Shown: positions 33,074 through 46,697, counted from the stretch's first letter. The stretch: DNA of 64,000 nt from Saxidomus purpurata (GCA_022818135.1 JAFMSR010000008.1:27102767-27166766), one strand, 5' to 3'. The notes: generated from the letters alone by a model not told the origin. Numbers and translations are program-made.

Positions 33074-33780
33074 AGCTGCTTGCTCTCAGATTTTGGTATA
33101 AAAATAAAGGTCTTCAAACTGTATGAAAATAACGTATTTTAGCACAGAAAAAGGTTCCAGTATAATTCATGTCACGTTGCTAACTTCAAATAATACGCTA
33201 CCAAATAATAATACGCTCCCATAAACCGTTGCAAACGCTTTTGAAGTATCAAAATTAACATGTAGTGTAGCCATTCCGTAAAACCAACATTTTTAATCGA
33301 TTTCTGCGAATTCCTACCTAGATGTTTGCTTATATATTGATTCTAGCCTTTTTAAAAGCTGCTTACTCTCAGATTTTGGTAAAAAAATAAGTTCTTCAGA
33401 CTCCATATAAATAACGTATTTTAGAACATATAGTCATATAAAAAGGCTCCAGTATAAATTCCTGTTACGTTTATCCCTCAATCTCAAATCATACACTACC
33501 GAATTCAAAAGCGTTGCACACGCTTTTGAAATTCCAATATAAACACATAGTGTAGCGGTGCCGTGTAACCGATATTTTCAATCGATTTCTGAACATTTCT
33601 ACCTAGACTTTTGCTTATTTTTTTATTCTAGCATTTTTTATATTTATGAATAAGTATGTCAATTTTTTAAAAAAAATAATTCAACGGTAACTGAGAGCGA
33701 GCAGCTTTACTATTTATGTATTAGTATGTCAATTTTTTAAACAAACAACATTTATTAACTGTAACTGAGAGCGAGCAGCT
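33074..33780 (+). mobile_element. TTAA MITE family A, outer copy split by a second copy
   Basis: The left piece 33074-33351 starts AGCTGCTTGCTCTCAG after TTAA (33070-33073). The right piece 33711-33780 ends CTGAGAGCGAGCAGCT before TTAA (33781-33784). Joined, they give about 348 bp, equal to the inner element at 33356-33706, so this is one copy interrupted by another. It carries the family hairpin CGTTGCAAACGCTTTTG and the conserved 'GTAGTGTAG' block. Confidence 0.9.
33356..33706 (+). mobile_element. TTAA MITE family A, inner complete copy (351 bp)
   Basis: Starts AAGCTGCTTACTCTCAG, ends CTGAGAGCGAGCAGCT, and is flanked by TTAA (33352-33355) and TTAC (33707-33710), the second apparently mutated. 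Internal hairpin CAAAAGCGTTGCACACGCTTTTG, 'ACATAGTGTAGCGGTGCCG', 'ATCGATTTCTGAACATTTC'. No coding capacity. It is the reference copy for the family in this window. Confidence 0.9.
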
Positions 33781-33974
33781 TTAAAAATAATTAAACACAG
33801 TATTTTGAATGACTGATAATTAATATAAGTATATATAATAATCTAAACTGAACTAAATGTTATACACACATTGTTTGCAGTGATACGTAGCAACTATTTG
33901 TTTAGCAATGTGTCGAAGCTTGATTTTCACGGAAACTTGTTCTACGGACAGTTCGAAATTATTGTCCAACCAAA

Positions 33975-34095
33975 ATAATCAAAGCGCTGTGAGCGCTGAA
34001 GGCCTGGGGGCTATAGGTTAACTCCCCGAAAAACAACTTTTGACCTACGTGTTTTGCGCTGAACCTTACCTAAAGCGCGGGTCGAAATGTGCACA
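33975..34095. repeat. Dispersed GC-richer repeat fragment
   Basis: AAAGCGCTGTGAGCGCTGAA (hairpin AGCGCT.TGAGCGCT) followed by GGCCTGGGGGCTATAGG. It is GC-rich against its surroundings and of dispersed-repeat character. No function assigned. Confidence 0.4.
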
Positions 34096-34470
34096 GGACG
34101 AAATTCAATATATGAAACAAATTGAATGATTCACAAATATATGGATGGCAGGGAAATTTGTTTTATTATAAAACGTACGTTAAATGAAAAATAATCACAT
34201 AGCCAACATTATAAATTGTTTAAACCAATAAAAATAATTCGATCTGCGCTTTGTACATCTTCAAGTGATATGATCTGATGATGTGGATCGAAAATTATTG
34301 TGTACTTAGTACAACGCCAACCCCCGCCCACAAAAAAAAAAAAAAACCCCACACACACACAAGACCTTGAAACAGAAAAAAACAAAGCAATACCAGCAAT
34401 GAAATATAAATACAGTACAGTAACTGTATAATGTGTATAACAGAGAAAACCAAAAATGATTATGGGTTAC

Positions 34471-34547
34471 CTTGTAGTTGTAATCGGCGAAACCGTTCAC
34501 TGGGCCTTGACATGCAGCGTCCTGATAAATGGTGGGTACGTGAGTTC
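34471..34547 (-). CDS. Orphan exon candidate (unknown protein)
   Basis: A roughly 77-80-nt stretch with about 50% G+C in AT-rich DNA lies on the minus strand between a modest acceptor (CATTCCCGAG| or CCCGAGAAG|) and a good donor TACAAG|GTAACC. The open frame that ends in phase 0 reads THVPTIYQDAACQGPVNGF then ADYNYK. The composition looks protein-like, but I cannot name a family. It could also be an untranslated exon, or a first exon starting MSRPSERFRRLQLQ in another frame. It might belong to an upstream transcript of the receptor locus or to another minus-strand gene. Confidence 0.3.
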
Positions 34548-34693
34548 CTTCTCGGGAATGTACGTAAATTATATCTTTTTTTAGATAAATTCATTTTTAG
34601 GTAAATATATAAGTAATCGTTCGTAAATAACAAAGTTGTCAATGAAATAACATCGGAAATTTGAAAATCAAACTACAAACTCTTATATCGAGC

Positions 34694-34741
34694 TCCGTAC
34701 GTTTCCGTAAATTTCCGTAAATATCCGTACTTTTCCGTGAT
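34694..34741. repeat. Short array of TTTCCGTA-type units
   Basis: TCCGTA or TTTCCGT recurs five times within 50 bp (GTACGTTTCCGTAAATTTCC...). A small imperfect tandem array. Confidence 0.6.
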
Positions 34742-35364
34742 ATGCATATGATTATCTTCCGTAATCAGCTAACAGCGCATTAATTTCTAAAACAGAAAAA
34801 TTGGTAATGCAGCCCGTAAGCTATATACCTTTCTGCAATCGTTGTTGTATTTTTGTATGTTTTGTATGTACTCTTTTTATTTGTAATATGTTCTTATCAT
34901 ATACGACATTCAAACAGGAGATTGATCTGGTCTGTCTTGTACTACTTTCGCATAGAGTATGTTTACAGTTGTTATTCGCACATAGCACAGTTAAATTGTC
35001 TGCAGTGTTTGAAATGTGGTATTCTTACTTAGGCCTAGGGGACTTTCAGTCTGTATAGTCAGACATATACTTTGCACATCATTGGAAGTAAAGTTCTTCA
35101 ATTATAAATAAAATAGGCATGCGTAATTATGTACAACTTATTTACAACCTCTTTCTGGGAAATTACACAGAAAATTTGAAAACGGGAAAACCTACTTTGG
35201 TTTTTGAAAAGGCAATATATAATTTATTGATTCTTTTGTTAAACTAAAATTTTCAACACAAAATGGTCACATTCACTGCAGTATGTCATATTTTGCCCTT
35301 CTGAGAAGACGCCTGTTACGATTCCAGATTTAAAGAATATTCAATTTGGTGTTAGTAATGGACC

Positions 35365-35435
35365 TTTAAGTTTTATATTTGTGTGTAAGTATGTCATTTA
35401 AAAAAAAATTCAACGGTAACTGAGAGCGAGCAGCT
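35365..35435 (+). mobile_element. TTAA MITE family A, terminal fragment
   Basis: TAAGTATGTCATTT, AATTCAACGGTAACTGAGAG and the terminus CGAGCAGCT. Only the last 70 bp of the element remain. Confidence 0.7.
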
Positions 35436-35555
35436 TTTATTTGTAGAAACTCGTCCTCGAATTTCTGATTAGCAAATTAAGAAGGCTTGGGACTTGCCGT
35501 GTAATGTTCTCATCTAGCGCACGAAATTGGGCCATTATACTAAAACGGTATGAAT

Positions 35556-35632
35556 TTTTTACAGACGTAACGTTTGCTTACAGGGCGAATGCTCTACCGA
35601 CTTAGCTATCCGGTCACTTACACACTCCCATC
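35556..35632 (-). mobile_element. tRNA-like SINE head, degraded
   Basis: Minus strand reads GTGACCGGATAGCTAAGTCG then GTAGAGCATTCGCCCTGTAA, close to the 5' half of a tRNA with a clear A box. No B box or 3' half follows, so it is a SINE remnant and not a tRNA gene. Confidence 0.5.
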
Positions 35633-36329
35633 CCTATTCATTATTAAGTCCGTAACTGTGACAGCTGCTTAACAGAAAGCTCAGAGCACTTGTCTACAGA
35701 AATAACAGATTTCCGAAATAGAAATAACTTTGTTTTCCAGTTGCGAATTGTTTACAAATAAAAACAAAAACGACATGGGGAAAAGGGCAAATTTCAATCT
35801 CCAGTATTCTATATTTGAGTCACTGAAATGACAAACACAAGTCAGTTAGCGGAAAAAGTTATAACGAGATGATTTTGTTCCCAAGAATAACAAAAACACC
35901 CGACAAAAACACTAAACATAGTAATCACTGCGCTCTGTTGTACACCAATACCGTCGTTGTTATTTGAAGTGATTATAAACTTTCATGGTCCAAAGCTTCG
36001 AACTATCATAAGTTTAAGGAAATGTGAATGTCTTTTACATGAAAGAAATAATAAAATAATAAATACCTAACTGTAAATCAGGGCAAGTGATTTGTGTATA
36101 CGCATCTAAACGACTAACCATGATTTAATACACATTAAATCACAGTAAGTTATTTATTAGTTTCATTCTAAACAGACATTGTCTTTGCAATTACCCCGAA
36201 CTACTTTAAATGTGTAGCAACATTTCATTCTATTCATAAACACGGAATGTAACTGTACGCCATGCATCACAGATCGCACGTACTGCCTGTGGAAAGTTTG
36301 GTGTATTTTATAGTTTTATAATGTTATAG

Positions 36330-36926
36330 TGAACAAGAGCTGTTTGCAAAACCTGTATGCCCCTTTGATGCAATCGGTAATGTTGAAAAAGTCGAACTAT
36401 CCAAGGACCCGTTTTTATGGTAAAAGTCACTGTGAAAAACTAATCGTTGTTGGCCTTAAAAAATAAAATGTTTGACCTTTGAAAAAAAAGATTGTTGGCC
36501 TTAAATGTCTAAAATATTTGGCCTTAAAAAGAAAATGAAAATAGTTGGTCTTACAAAAATAAATACATGCGGCCTAAAAAATATTACCGGTTGCCTTGAC
36601 CTTTATGACCTACTGACCTTAAAATCAATATTTGTCATCTGCTTGTCATGACCAACATCCATATCAAGTTCCATGCTAGGCCCATCCGTTCTCGAGAAAC
36701 CGTTTTACTATTCCAGATTACTGTGATCTTTGACCTACTGACTATAAAATCAATAGGGATAATCTGCTGGTCATGATCAACATTCACGTCAAGTTTCAAG
36801 ATGCTAGGCCCAAGCGTTCTTAAGTTATTGTCCGGAAACCAATCTTCAATTCCAGGACACTGTGAACTTTACTTTTGACATACTGGCCTCAAAATCAATA
36901 GGAGTCATCTACTGGTGACGACCAAC
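36330..36926 (+). repeat. Dispersed repeat with TTGGCCTTAAAA and 125-140-bp tandem units
   Basis: 36440-36595 repeats TTGGCCTTAAAA-like words. From 36605 there are about two and a half units of 'GACCTACTGACCTTAAAATC...CTGGTCATGA.CAAC...AAGTT.CATGCTAGGCCCA.CGTTCT', the last one truncated at 36926. I associate this unit with bivalve genomes. It is non-coding; the weak frames at 36915-37390 start at its edge. Confidence 0.65.
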
Positions 36927-37399
36927 CTTATGGACCACATTTGCAGACCTACTGCGACGATCAATACGTTGTACCTAATACATACCAATTCTATAAGTCA
37001 CTTCAAAATATTTTGCATACCCCCCGGGGAAAGTATTGGCGGATCCCAGCACGAGGAGGGAAGGATCGCCTATCTTTCCCTAGGAAAGAATTTGGGCTTA
37101 TGACAGCCCCGAACTACTTTCATGTATTCAACTCGTACCTGGAACACTTTTTTGAGATAGTTTACGGCGGTTTCAAGTGAAAGATTAGAATGTTTTTCGT
37201 AAATGTAAACAAGGTCTATGAAAGCCCCAATTTTTCAGTTAATGTAACAGGAATTTCATTTTTAGGATTGTTGAATTTTCAGGGTGCAAAACGGTTCAAA
37301 TTCAAAATTGTTGGTAACGATTCCACGAGTTTTAGCAGGTTGATTGCGAAAGAAATGGTGTTTTATGGTGTCAAGAAGAGTCAATTTTAGAAATGTATA

Positions 37400-39239
37400 G
37401 CACAGAATCTATTCACTTTCAAAGAACATACCTGTACATACTTTTTCAAAAAAAAAATGGGGTAAATGACGTCACAGTTTATCTTGATAAATGACGTCAC
37501 TTGTAACAACCAGTTTGTATGTCGATGGTTAGTCGCTTATCAAGTAACTGGACGTGCGTAAGGAGAATTTCTGTTTAGGTTTATTGATTTTTTTTTCACA
37601 CGTAAATAAAGTATAGTTTTGGGTGCGCAGCACTATGTTTTTGCTCTAGATACTAAACAGTGGTAAATTCTGTGAACCTACCAATTTCCTGAAAGGGGTT
37701 CCATGCGGGTTATTTTAATCATGGTTTGATTACGCTCATAGTAGGGCTATTAAGCGGTTTCTCGTAGAATCTGAATAAAATCAATAAAGTATAAGAAAAG
37801 GTTTAAGGGCCCTCGGTTCCTCTACCCTTCTTGGCGGAACACCCCCACCTAATGTTATCTAATATGTAATGAAAATAATACTCACTTACTTTGATTCTAC
37901 AAGTTAGCTGCTCAGTCCCGTTTATTATATGATCAGAATTATTCAGGTTCAGAAAACCAGTTCCTTTTGTAGTCAGATGTATTGTAGTCAGATGTATATG
38001 TTTATCATGTATATGTTTATCATGTTATGTTATTATATCTAAATAACATAGTTGAAAGTCCTCTTTTATGAGCACATCTATACCTTTACCTCCTCCAATT
38101 TACATACATCTCGTTGTTATTACAGAAAATAACTTAAAGAAAGTACTGTAAAAAAACATGACGCGGATATAAACTCCCTGTAACTTAATACTCAGTTGCA
38201 AATGCATTTTTCTCATACATATGTTATCCGAGTTCACCATATGTTTAAAAAGTACACAGCTGTTGAATTGATACATTTGAGGCATTGATTAGGCGTATTT
38301 GTGTCAACCGTCTTAATGTGAAGCTGTTTGTACTGTTTCCTGAACAAGGTCTCTATTGGAAAACTAGTTGAGTCGTGTTAGGTAGGTCGTCAAAGAATAC
38401 TCGTTTTCTATCCTACATGCCTCCAGTTATAGAAGTTATGAGTAAATTCTTTCACACGAGTGAGTTTAATTTCCTTCTTACATGTTACAGTCTAGATCTG
38501 CATGCCTATTTGTAGGCAGCATGTTGTTATTAAAACAATATATTCAGGTATTATGAAACGGAAATCCATCAGGCCTAAGCTAACGCAATTGTTAATCATG
38601 TGTCACTTTAAGTCAATTATAATTGACATAATTATAACGGATCAGCTGGTGTGTTTTTGACATGCTTTTAGGGACTGTAATGTAACAGTGTTCCCCTGGA
38701 ATGAAATCTTAAAACTGTGAAATTACATTTGTAACAAAACAACGCAAAAATGCATAATCGAATAATGAATCTGTAATAAACCTATATATATTCTTCAGTT
38801 AGGAGTTCCTTTTTACCTCATTCTTGAATGTTGTTCCTCAGTAATTACCATGTCATTTCTCACAAGAGAAATAAATAAATAAATCAGCCTGGTCGTCTTA
38901 GTGTGAAATGGTCTTACTGTTTAAACCTTGTGTGGGTGTTCAACATCATTCTCCTGCTACTCGCAATAGTGGTATCTTATTTGCTTTTGCAAACACTGTG
39001 GTTATTAAAATAAACGAGCAAATTCATTTAATGTGAATCCCCCGCCATCTGAGGCAAATTACCGAAAAAGACCAATTGGAAGTGACATGGTTAATTAGCC
39101 AGTGATACATCAGAAAGCTCCAGTCGGCCGTACAGTGCCACAAGAATATCCCTCGACCTTAGGCTATGAATAGCTATTGCAACCAGTCTCCGAGAACTGT
39201 GCATATAAAAGTGGTACCACCCCATTGATTAAGGTTTAT
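37400..39239. other. No feature recognised
   Basis: AT-rich DNA with TATGTTTATCATG doublets near 38.0 kb. No coding, RNA or repeat structure that I can support. Confidence 0.55.
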
Positions 39240-39600
39240 ATATAGAATATGTAAGAATTGAGCCACACTCCCTTAGAAGCCACTCTTCTTCAAAAAATCA
39301 ATTTTCGTTTGTTGAGACTACATCATAAAGTTTAATATTTGTGCCAAACACAATGAAATTCTGACAGATTTAAAAAAAGCCATTTTTAATATCTAGCCCA
39401 AGGAACCGTCATCAATATCTAGCCCAGTAACAGTTTGACAACCGATTTGATATTTTATATTGAATATGTACGAAAAACAGTTAAGGAGTATTAACTCTGG
39501 AGTATTTATTTTAAGTTTCATGAATTGCTATACAATGCGTGCTTAGATGTGGCACTGGACGGACGGACAGACGGGGTGATAACAACAGAACACCATTTAG
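39240..39600 (+). repeat. Dispersed repeat fragment with GGACGGACGGACAGACGG tail
   Basis: A block 'ATCTAGCCCA' occurs twice, followed by TTAAGTTTCATGAATTGCTA, GGCACTGGACGGACGGACAG and ACGGGGTGATAACAAC, the same tail grammar as at 30.77 kb. Confidence 0.5.
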
Positions 39601-41645
39601 TAAACATTCGTGCAGCTTGAATTTAAGTCAAATCAATCTATGAGTCTATTTCAAAGTACAAAAGTTTAACCAAGTTTTACCTGAAGGATACAGTTTCATG
39701 GCTGTGAATCTGACCAAGTAGCAGGTATATCATGTTTAAGACAGTGTAATGTTTAGTGTTTTCATTGAAATATAAAATATACACGTACGTTTTACATTTG
39801 AAAGCTGAGGATGATTTCATGCTACAAAATATGTAGACACTACAGACTTAAGACAATTATTATGTTGAACGCAAAATTTTACGTACAGAGATGTTGTCAT
39901 ATTCCAGATACAAATGTGAACGGTCTGGTGCACAGGGGAGAAAATTACCTTTTACACTAATGAGAGATTTTACTAAAGAAATAATGTATGAGACCATCAC
40001 ATCAGTGTTATTGATTCTTTCTGATTCTTTCTGTTAACGTTATACACTCGTTTAGGTATATAAAATTAATAACTGAAAAGGTTGATTAGTTTTTTCTTTA
40101 TAAACAGCTCAAAAAAAAATTAAAAAATAATGCATTTATTTATGCTATAAAATGATTCGACCATCGTGTTAAAGTTTGTTTGACGTACTAAAAGATGATA
40201 TACAATACTGTTGTGCTGACACCGTATCAGGAAAAGCAGATATGCTATTCAAAACAAGTCAACATTTGAGGTCAAACGGATTTTTAATGGCACGCTACAT
40301 CTGTATCACCAACTATTAATCAAATATTGAAAACATTGCGTAGACTTTTTAATATTTGAAAAGTCTTATGTTAACCATTATGATTCAATTCGAATGCATA
40401 TGCAAGGTATTATCTGATGGAATGATAGGATTCATTATCAATATGATGGAAAAATGTTGACAAAATAAATCAATAAAATAAACTGATTGTATCACATACT
40501 GTAATGTCCAGTATGCTTTGCGTAGTTCATACGTTTCGCCATGTTTACAATCTTTGTAATCGCCATTTTAGCTGCAGACGTTTTGACGCTTGTAATCACA
40601 ATAAAATGGAAATGCATCCAAATCTTAAAACCAATCTCAGTGAAGCCAGTAAATTCAGCAAATGCATCCATGTATTGATCGTCACACAATACAAATGTAA
40701 CACTGGTACTATCTGTGAACTAGAATTATTCATAAACTAATGAGAGTATAATCTAGTACATTTTCAATAACACATGGCTGCAGGATGAAATTATTTATTC
40801 ATATCACCATATGTTTCGTAAGATATCTGTTATCAAAATACTGATTGTTTGTCTTGAATGTTTACGTTCGATGTGTATTTCATTTATTGTTATTATAATG
40901 GGTGTTCCCTTTTACTATTAAGCGACATTGAACTGCAGCTACCTTTCAAACATGTTAATGCAGTGGAGATTTTAGTTGATTTTATTTATCTTTATATTGT
41001 TACAGCTGCACATTTAGTAACACCATAATAATTGAAATATTTACATGTTTTATTACGTACAGAAGAGTATGCATTTATACATAAACAATACTTCATTTCG
41101 TTATGTAACGTTTGAAGCAAATATATCTTGGAAAATTATCACCACAATTTTAATGGTGTACTAAAGCCGACAATATATAGGCCTGACAATTCTTATCGTA
41201 ACTGAGAGAGTTGATTTAAAACAGACAACATAGGAAATGTGTTCATGTATTCACTAATACGATACAATATGCTAGGGATGTCTAACATATTATATTATTA
41301 TTAAATAAAGAAGACAATAAATTTCCATTAATTGTACACACGTTGTAATCAGGTGCAGAAATTCGTGTCCGAAATTACAATTTCAGTCTGGAAAAATCAT
41401 GTTCATAGTCAATATGATAGAGATAATTGTATGATGAGGTAATGTTGGCATGACAATGTATGATATAAAGTTCTTGTTATTATGATTAACTGGCTGGAAG
41501 TCGTTACCCAAAGATTCATATTTGCTGTTTTAGGAATGCTTGACATGTATAGACGTTCATATTTAAACGTCAACTATAATCCAACACTTACAAAAAGCAA
41601 ATAGGAGCGTATATCATAGGTGACTGTATAGGAATAACAAGGATA
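39601..41645. other. No feature recognised
   Basis: AT-rich DNA. Overlapping frames at 40492-40740 lack codon bias or splice context. Confidence 0.55.
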
Positions 41646-41740
41646 ACCCAAGAGGTTCATGGTGACCCTATATCGCTTACTGGCGTGTAGTTCCTCTCAA
41701 CAGTAATGTCATGGTCGCATGACATAAATCACACTCCTTA
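41646..41740 (+). repeat. Start fragment of the 30.1-kb repeat family
   Basis: CAAGAGGTTCATGGTGACCC and TATATCGCTTACTGG parallel CAAGAGGGTCATGATGGCCC and TATATCGCTAACCTG at 30118. Similarity fades after about 50 bp. Confidence 0.5.
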
Positions 41741-43101
41741 TCTTTGAAATGATCAGAAACAAGGTCAGAAAGAGGAAATCTTAAAATTATTTCCAAAACT
41801 TACAGATCATCTAAACTTCTTCAATGCAACTGAAAAACGCAGAAAAGTGTCAAAAGGTCGAAATCGAAATCAGCTAAGGAGAATTTTAACATTGTTTTCT
41901 TTAAAATCATATATTTGTAGACAATTAATTCACTTTGGGTTAAACTAAATGAATCTGGAGTGACTGTTATTACGTCCACTTTGCATACAGTATCCCTGTC
42001 TGACAAATGTACACAGTATAACCAAATATATATAAAGGTTAGGATTTAACTTTTCGCAAGGTTTACTGCAGTTAACTTGGATACCCATGAATGTAGATGT
42101 ATGAGTTAAAATGTCTTTTAACGCAAATGAAGATCAAAAGTTATTCGTTAATATAATTTTACCTGAAATTTCAGAAATGTTCATAAAAAATTTACTTAAT
42201 TTTAATTAAAACAAATTACAACGTTTAATGTATGGTATATAAATTGTTGTAATTACATTCTCATAAAGCACATCTTACAAATACATTTCGTGTATTAGTT
42301 GTTATTTTCGGTTCGACAGCGGTAAAAAATGAAATTAAGATTACACTGATATGTGTTATACCAGTGAGCACTGACAAGTGTTTGAGAGGTAAATCTCAGA
42401 AAGCAGAGATATACAGAACAATCATGTGAATCAGCTATACATCAACTGTAATTGTTGATGCTTTATCTAAACTTATCACCAGCTCTGGAGTTTAACCTTG
42501 AGCCGAGATAAAGTCTGCGATTTATAAATGTCAAGATAAAGATTGATATGATGTTTTATCCTTTCCTTTCACTGACTATAATCTGTGTTTTTTTTCAGTG
42601 AGGTTTTATACACTGCTGTGTGTTACTGTGCTTAATGTTCTTATAACCGACGTCTCGTCCTTTAGTTTAACATGTATATTTACGATTTGACGAGAACAAT
42701 GAAGGGACTAAAGCATAATTATATGTTGTGTCATACAAATGTACGATGTATGAATTGTCATGTTGTATGTAACTTTCGAAGCTCAATAAGCACGTTTTGA
42801 ATTAGATGTATTTTACAAAGGTCAGTTCAAGTTTAAAAAGAAATTATATGTAAAGCCGGTATTAATGGTAAAAGTTTGTATCATTAGAAGATTTGTTCTG
42901 ACTATACATCAGCGATGTTTTTCTTTTCATCAATTACGAAACGAACTCCCTTATTCAATGTTCTTTAATAATTTATCGAATTTAAGCCTGTGACCGTTCG
43001 AACAACCTCGGCTATTTTACAATGTTACTTTAATAATTATATCGAAGAATCAAATTGATAAGCAAACATTACTAGGTAGGCAAAAAATTCATCATTAGCA
43101 G
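41741..43101. other. No feature recognised
   Basis: AT-rich, nothing supportable. Confidence 0.55.
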
Positions 43102-43338
43102 AACTGCTCGCTCTCAGTTACCCGGGGAATTTTTTTTTTAGATCGACTGAATATGTCAGTAAAACTAAAGGCAACAAATTATAAGCAAAAATCTATGTAA
43201 AAATTTTTAAAAATTTATTAAATATTTTTTTTACACTATATGTTCATATATTTTATATGACTATATTTTCTAAAATACGTTATTTACATACAATTTGAAG
43301 AACACCATTTTTTAAACAAAATCTGAGAGCGACCAGCT
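43102..43338 (-). mobile_element. TTAA MITE family A, internally shortened copy
   Basis: 237 bp from AACTGCTCGCTCTCAGTTAC to CTGAGAGCGACCAGCT followed by TTAA (43339-43342). Both ends are present, but the hairpin region is missing. Confidence 0.8.
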
Positions 43339-46300
43339 TTAAAGACTTTTAAAAAGACAAAAATTTTACAAACAACAAGTATTACCCGATTATAAATATA
43401 TTGTTTTCTCTAGCTAATACTCTTAAGATATAAAATTTGATAAGTCCTCCTAACAGAGCAAAGTCGAAAACAGACACACGGTAATTGCACATGCAGGTGA
43501 ACATTTGGCATAAAACTGTAAACACAAACCAAGATATTGGAATTTAAACTGGCAGACCCATTACATATACAAATTGTAGAATATAACAAACAAATCGGCC
43601 TTAACATAAGACAGATTGGTAACATTGGCTTTTCATAGCTCAATCAAATGGCACTCTTTTCCCCAGTCTTTAAGTCCTGCAGTAGATATTGCTTGACTAT
43701 CATCCGCAGTCGTTCAGAAGAACATTATTTCGATTTTCTTTCTCTTTCTCAACTTAGATTCAGCACGACTTGTAAGGAGAACATAAAATATCTCAAGTGT
43801 AAAAGAAAACAATTACCTTAAGAATTAGCCAAGCAAGCAATCGAGAATACAGTCAAACATAACCTATTCAGGATTAATTATGGAAGTGGCTTGAATCAAA
43901 ACCAATAATACTAGCACATAGAAACATAAGAACTTTCTTAATTGCTACTAGCCTTTTGAAATGTTATGCCTTTCCATTGTAAACTACGTTCAACAAATCT
44001 ACCAATCGAAGTCTAACAATCATTAGAGCGAGTTTTCTCACTATGGCTGAAGCTTTTAAACCAAATTGTAAAATAACCCACGTACCATGCGTTCCATATG
44101 ACTGCAAAAGCGGGACCTTAACATTGTTGTATTTTACATGAAACCAATCAAACATAGGCTGAAGAGAGTTCCTAACTAAACTTAATCTTAGCTGGAAAAA
44201 TCGACCAGGTGTCTAAAGTATATCGATATAACAGTTTTAATCTTGACAGATGTCGTATATTTACATTAAAAAACGTATTTTCATGAATAGTTCGTAATGT
44301 ATTCTCATTCTTAGATTTGTCGTTTTACTTTAATATTGAACGTTATTCTAAATGTCACATAAAGGAATAAAAGAACTAAATAGCGTTTCATTGATGTATA
44401 ATTTGTGTGGTTGAGACTGTTCCTAACTTTTACAAATTAGTTCTGTTTCATTTAACTTGCCTTTGCACAACAATGACTGCCTTATATTCATCTACAGAAT
44501 CGCATTCAATAACCATTAAAACTATTCTAATGAAAAGAAAAACTTCTTTGTCGGTTACAAGTATAACAGTTGATAACTTAGTCTGTGAAGTCTACAGAAA
44601 TACTGTTGATGATAATTAAAACATAGAGTTGACAACGGGAGAAATATGGACATTATGAAGTTTTTTATCAAAATAATTAAGATCGTATTTTCTACATATT
44701 AGATAAATATATCGAGAATGATGTTACATTGTAATTCCCTTCATTTCCCGAGGCTATAAATAAAGCTGATCTTGCGAAAACAAATTTTCCTACGTAACAC
44801 ATAATATAAATGTCAAGTTGACAGGCAGTAGCGCAGTTTATTACTCTAAAAGTTTTTTTTTCACTGAACACATTTTTGTTTCTTCTGCAAATATGCAATT
44901 AATCATTCGAAGTCAATTCTGCAATTTTATATGGAAAAAGGGTTACAATGTACATCGTTAATTGATATTGCGTTTGTATCAGAAGTTGACGATTATTGTT
45001 ACGACAAGTTAGGAAAACTAATATTATTCAACAACCTCAAGCAAGTAATGTAGCTTAATTTGAAACTTGCATACATCACATACACATTAAGGCAACAGCT
45101 CTTTATGATCACTTATGTGACACAATGCAAGTTAAATGATATGTGTTTCGTGTAACTTAACTCATTTAAAATCCATCAAATATTCATGGAATCCATTTAC
45201 TAGCTTTTTCGCAATTCCTCTGCTTTAAAAACAACGGTGCATAAAACAGTTTGTTTACAGGCAAACGTTATGTTTCAGAGTCTGTAAAATAAACTATTCA
45301 TACAAAATGTAGATAAAATCAAGTTTGATTAAAAAGATAGTACGAAAAACAATAATTTGAAAGATACTCTGTTTGTCCGTTATGCCGATGTTTTAAATGT
45401 TTCAATCAATTGTATAACTTCCAGAATTCATTCATGTGCATTGAAATTGTTAATACTGGTGAAAATAATATTCTTGTAAAGTTTAATGTTTAACAAACAG
45501 GTAAGTCATCGGTGATATTTCTTCCGTTCGAGCACAGCTCCAATGCCTTTCGACTTCAGATTTTCAAGTGTTTGGCCTAAATCCTGATAAACAACAAATT
45601 CTTTAAAAATAGAGGATCCTTACTTCGTTTTAACTGTTCAAGAAATGAGACCAGTAGAAAAAAATCTTTGTAGTAGTAGTAGAAGTAGTAGTATATAAAC
45701 TGAATAAAAATGCTGCTTAAATTAATAAGAAACTTCTATATTTGCTTCTCATTTACCAAGAATTAATCAAATTTAAATAATTCGTTCTTTAACATCATCC
45801 CGTGTTTCTGGATATTTACAGCATGTGACCTTCTATAACAGGTAGTTCAATTAATTCAACGACGTATGAATATTACATGACTTTGGTCATATATAACACA
45901 GGAATTGTATTTGAATAACTGTACGCGAATGTGTCGCAATACTGTGCACTGTAATAATTTAGATTACAGCCCTGTTGTTATCAATTTGCTCAAATTATTT
46001 AATAATGTAGGAACGAATGTATTGGCCTAGTGAATGTATGCTAGGTGTATGTAATAGACACATGTGCAAATTGATATAAATGTTGTTTTGTGACGAAAAA
46101 ACATTGCCACTGAGTACATGTATGTTTTAAACCACGTATTTGGCATACAAGGTACACTGCGGAATATTATGCCATGACGCATACAAATAACATTTCGTGT
46201 TTCCTTGTTGTTGTTTTTTTGCATGGACAGTTCTGTATAGTGATTGCTCTGTAGAACACAAATGTTGTTTTTTTTTCAAATCGTTTCTAATGTTTCTTAG

Positions 46301-46697
46301 TAATCAATGATTGCTTTCCACATTTTTGTTCGTCTCTAGCAAAGACGTCTTATCTTTAAGACGTGTGTCATAACGATGACTTCTTCTGAGAAAGTTATGC
46401 ACCAGTTTAATAACATAGATATATCAGTAAGTAATTGACACAACATGTCTAGAACAAAGGCATTTATGAGTATTAATCACAGCTATGAATTTTATCTCTC
46501 GGTGCAAATAGGTTTCTGTCTACACTAGTTTTATTCTAAAGAACATATTTCAGAGTACGTCAGCTAAATAAAACTATCCAAAAGGGCTTATTCAATATTG
46601 CTAATGTTCTAAGGGTGGAATGTAGCTAGTCATAGGTGATGTAATTGGACACCTGCAGCACCCGCGTCTTATGACATGAAACAAAGTTAAGCTTTAA
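43339..46697. other. Mostly unassigned DNA with a small TAG microsatellite
   Basis: 45669-45693 is a run of TAGTAGTAG with one AGA interruption. A donor-like CTTAAG|GTAATTG next to AAGCAAGCAAT at 43.82 kb faintly resembles the 25.7-kb module. No gene recognised. Confidence 0.5.

Noticed and set aside
36915..37390. Overlapping ORFs with a GC-rich core (CCCCGGGGAAAGTATTGG)
   Set aside because: They begin inside a dispersed tandem repeat and show no domain or paired splice sites. Left unassigned.
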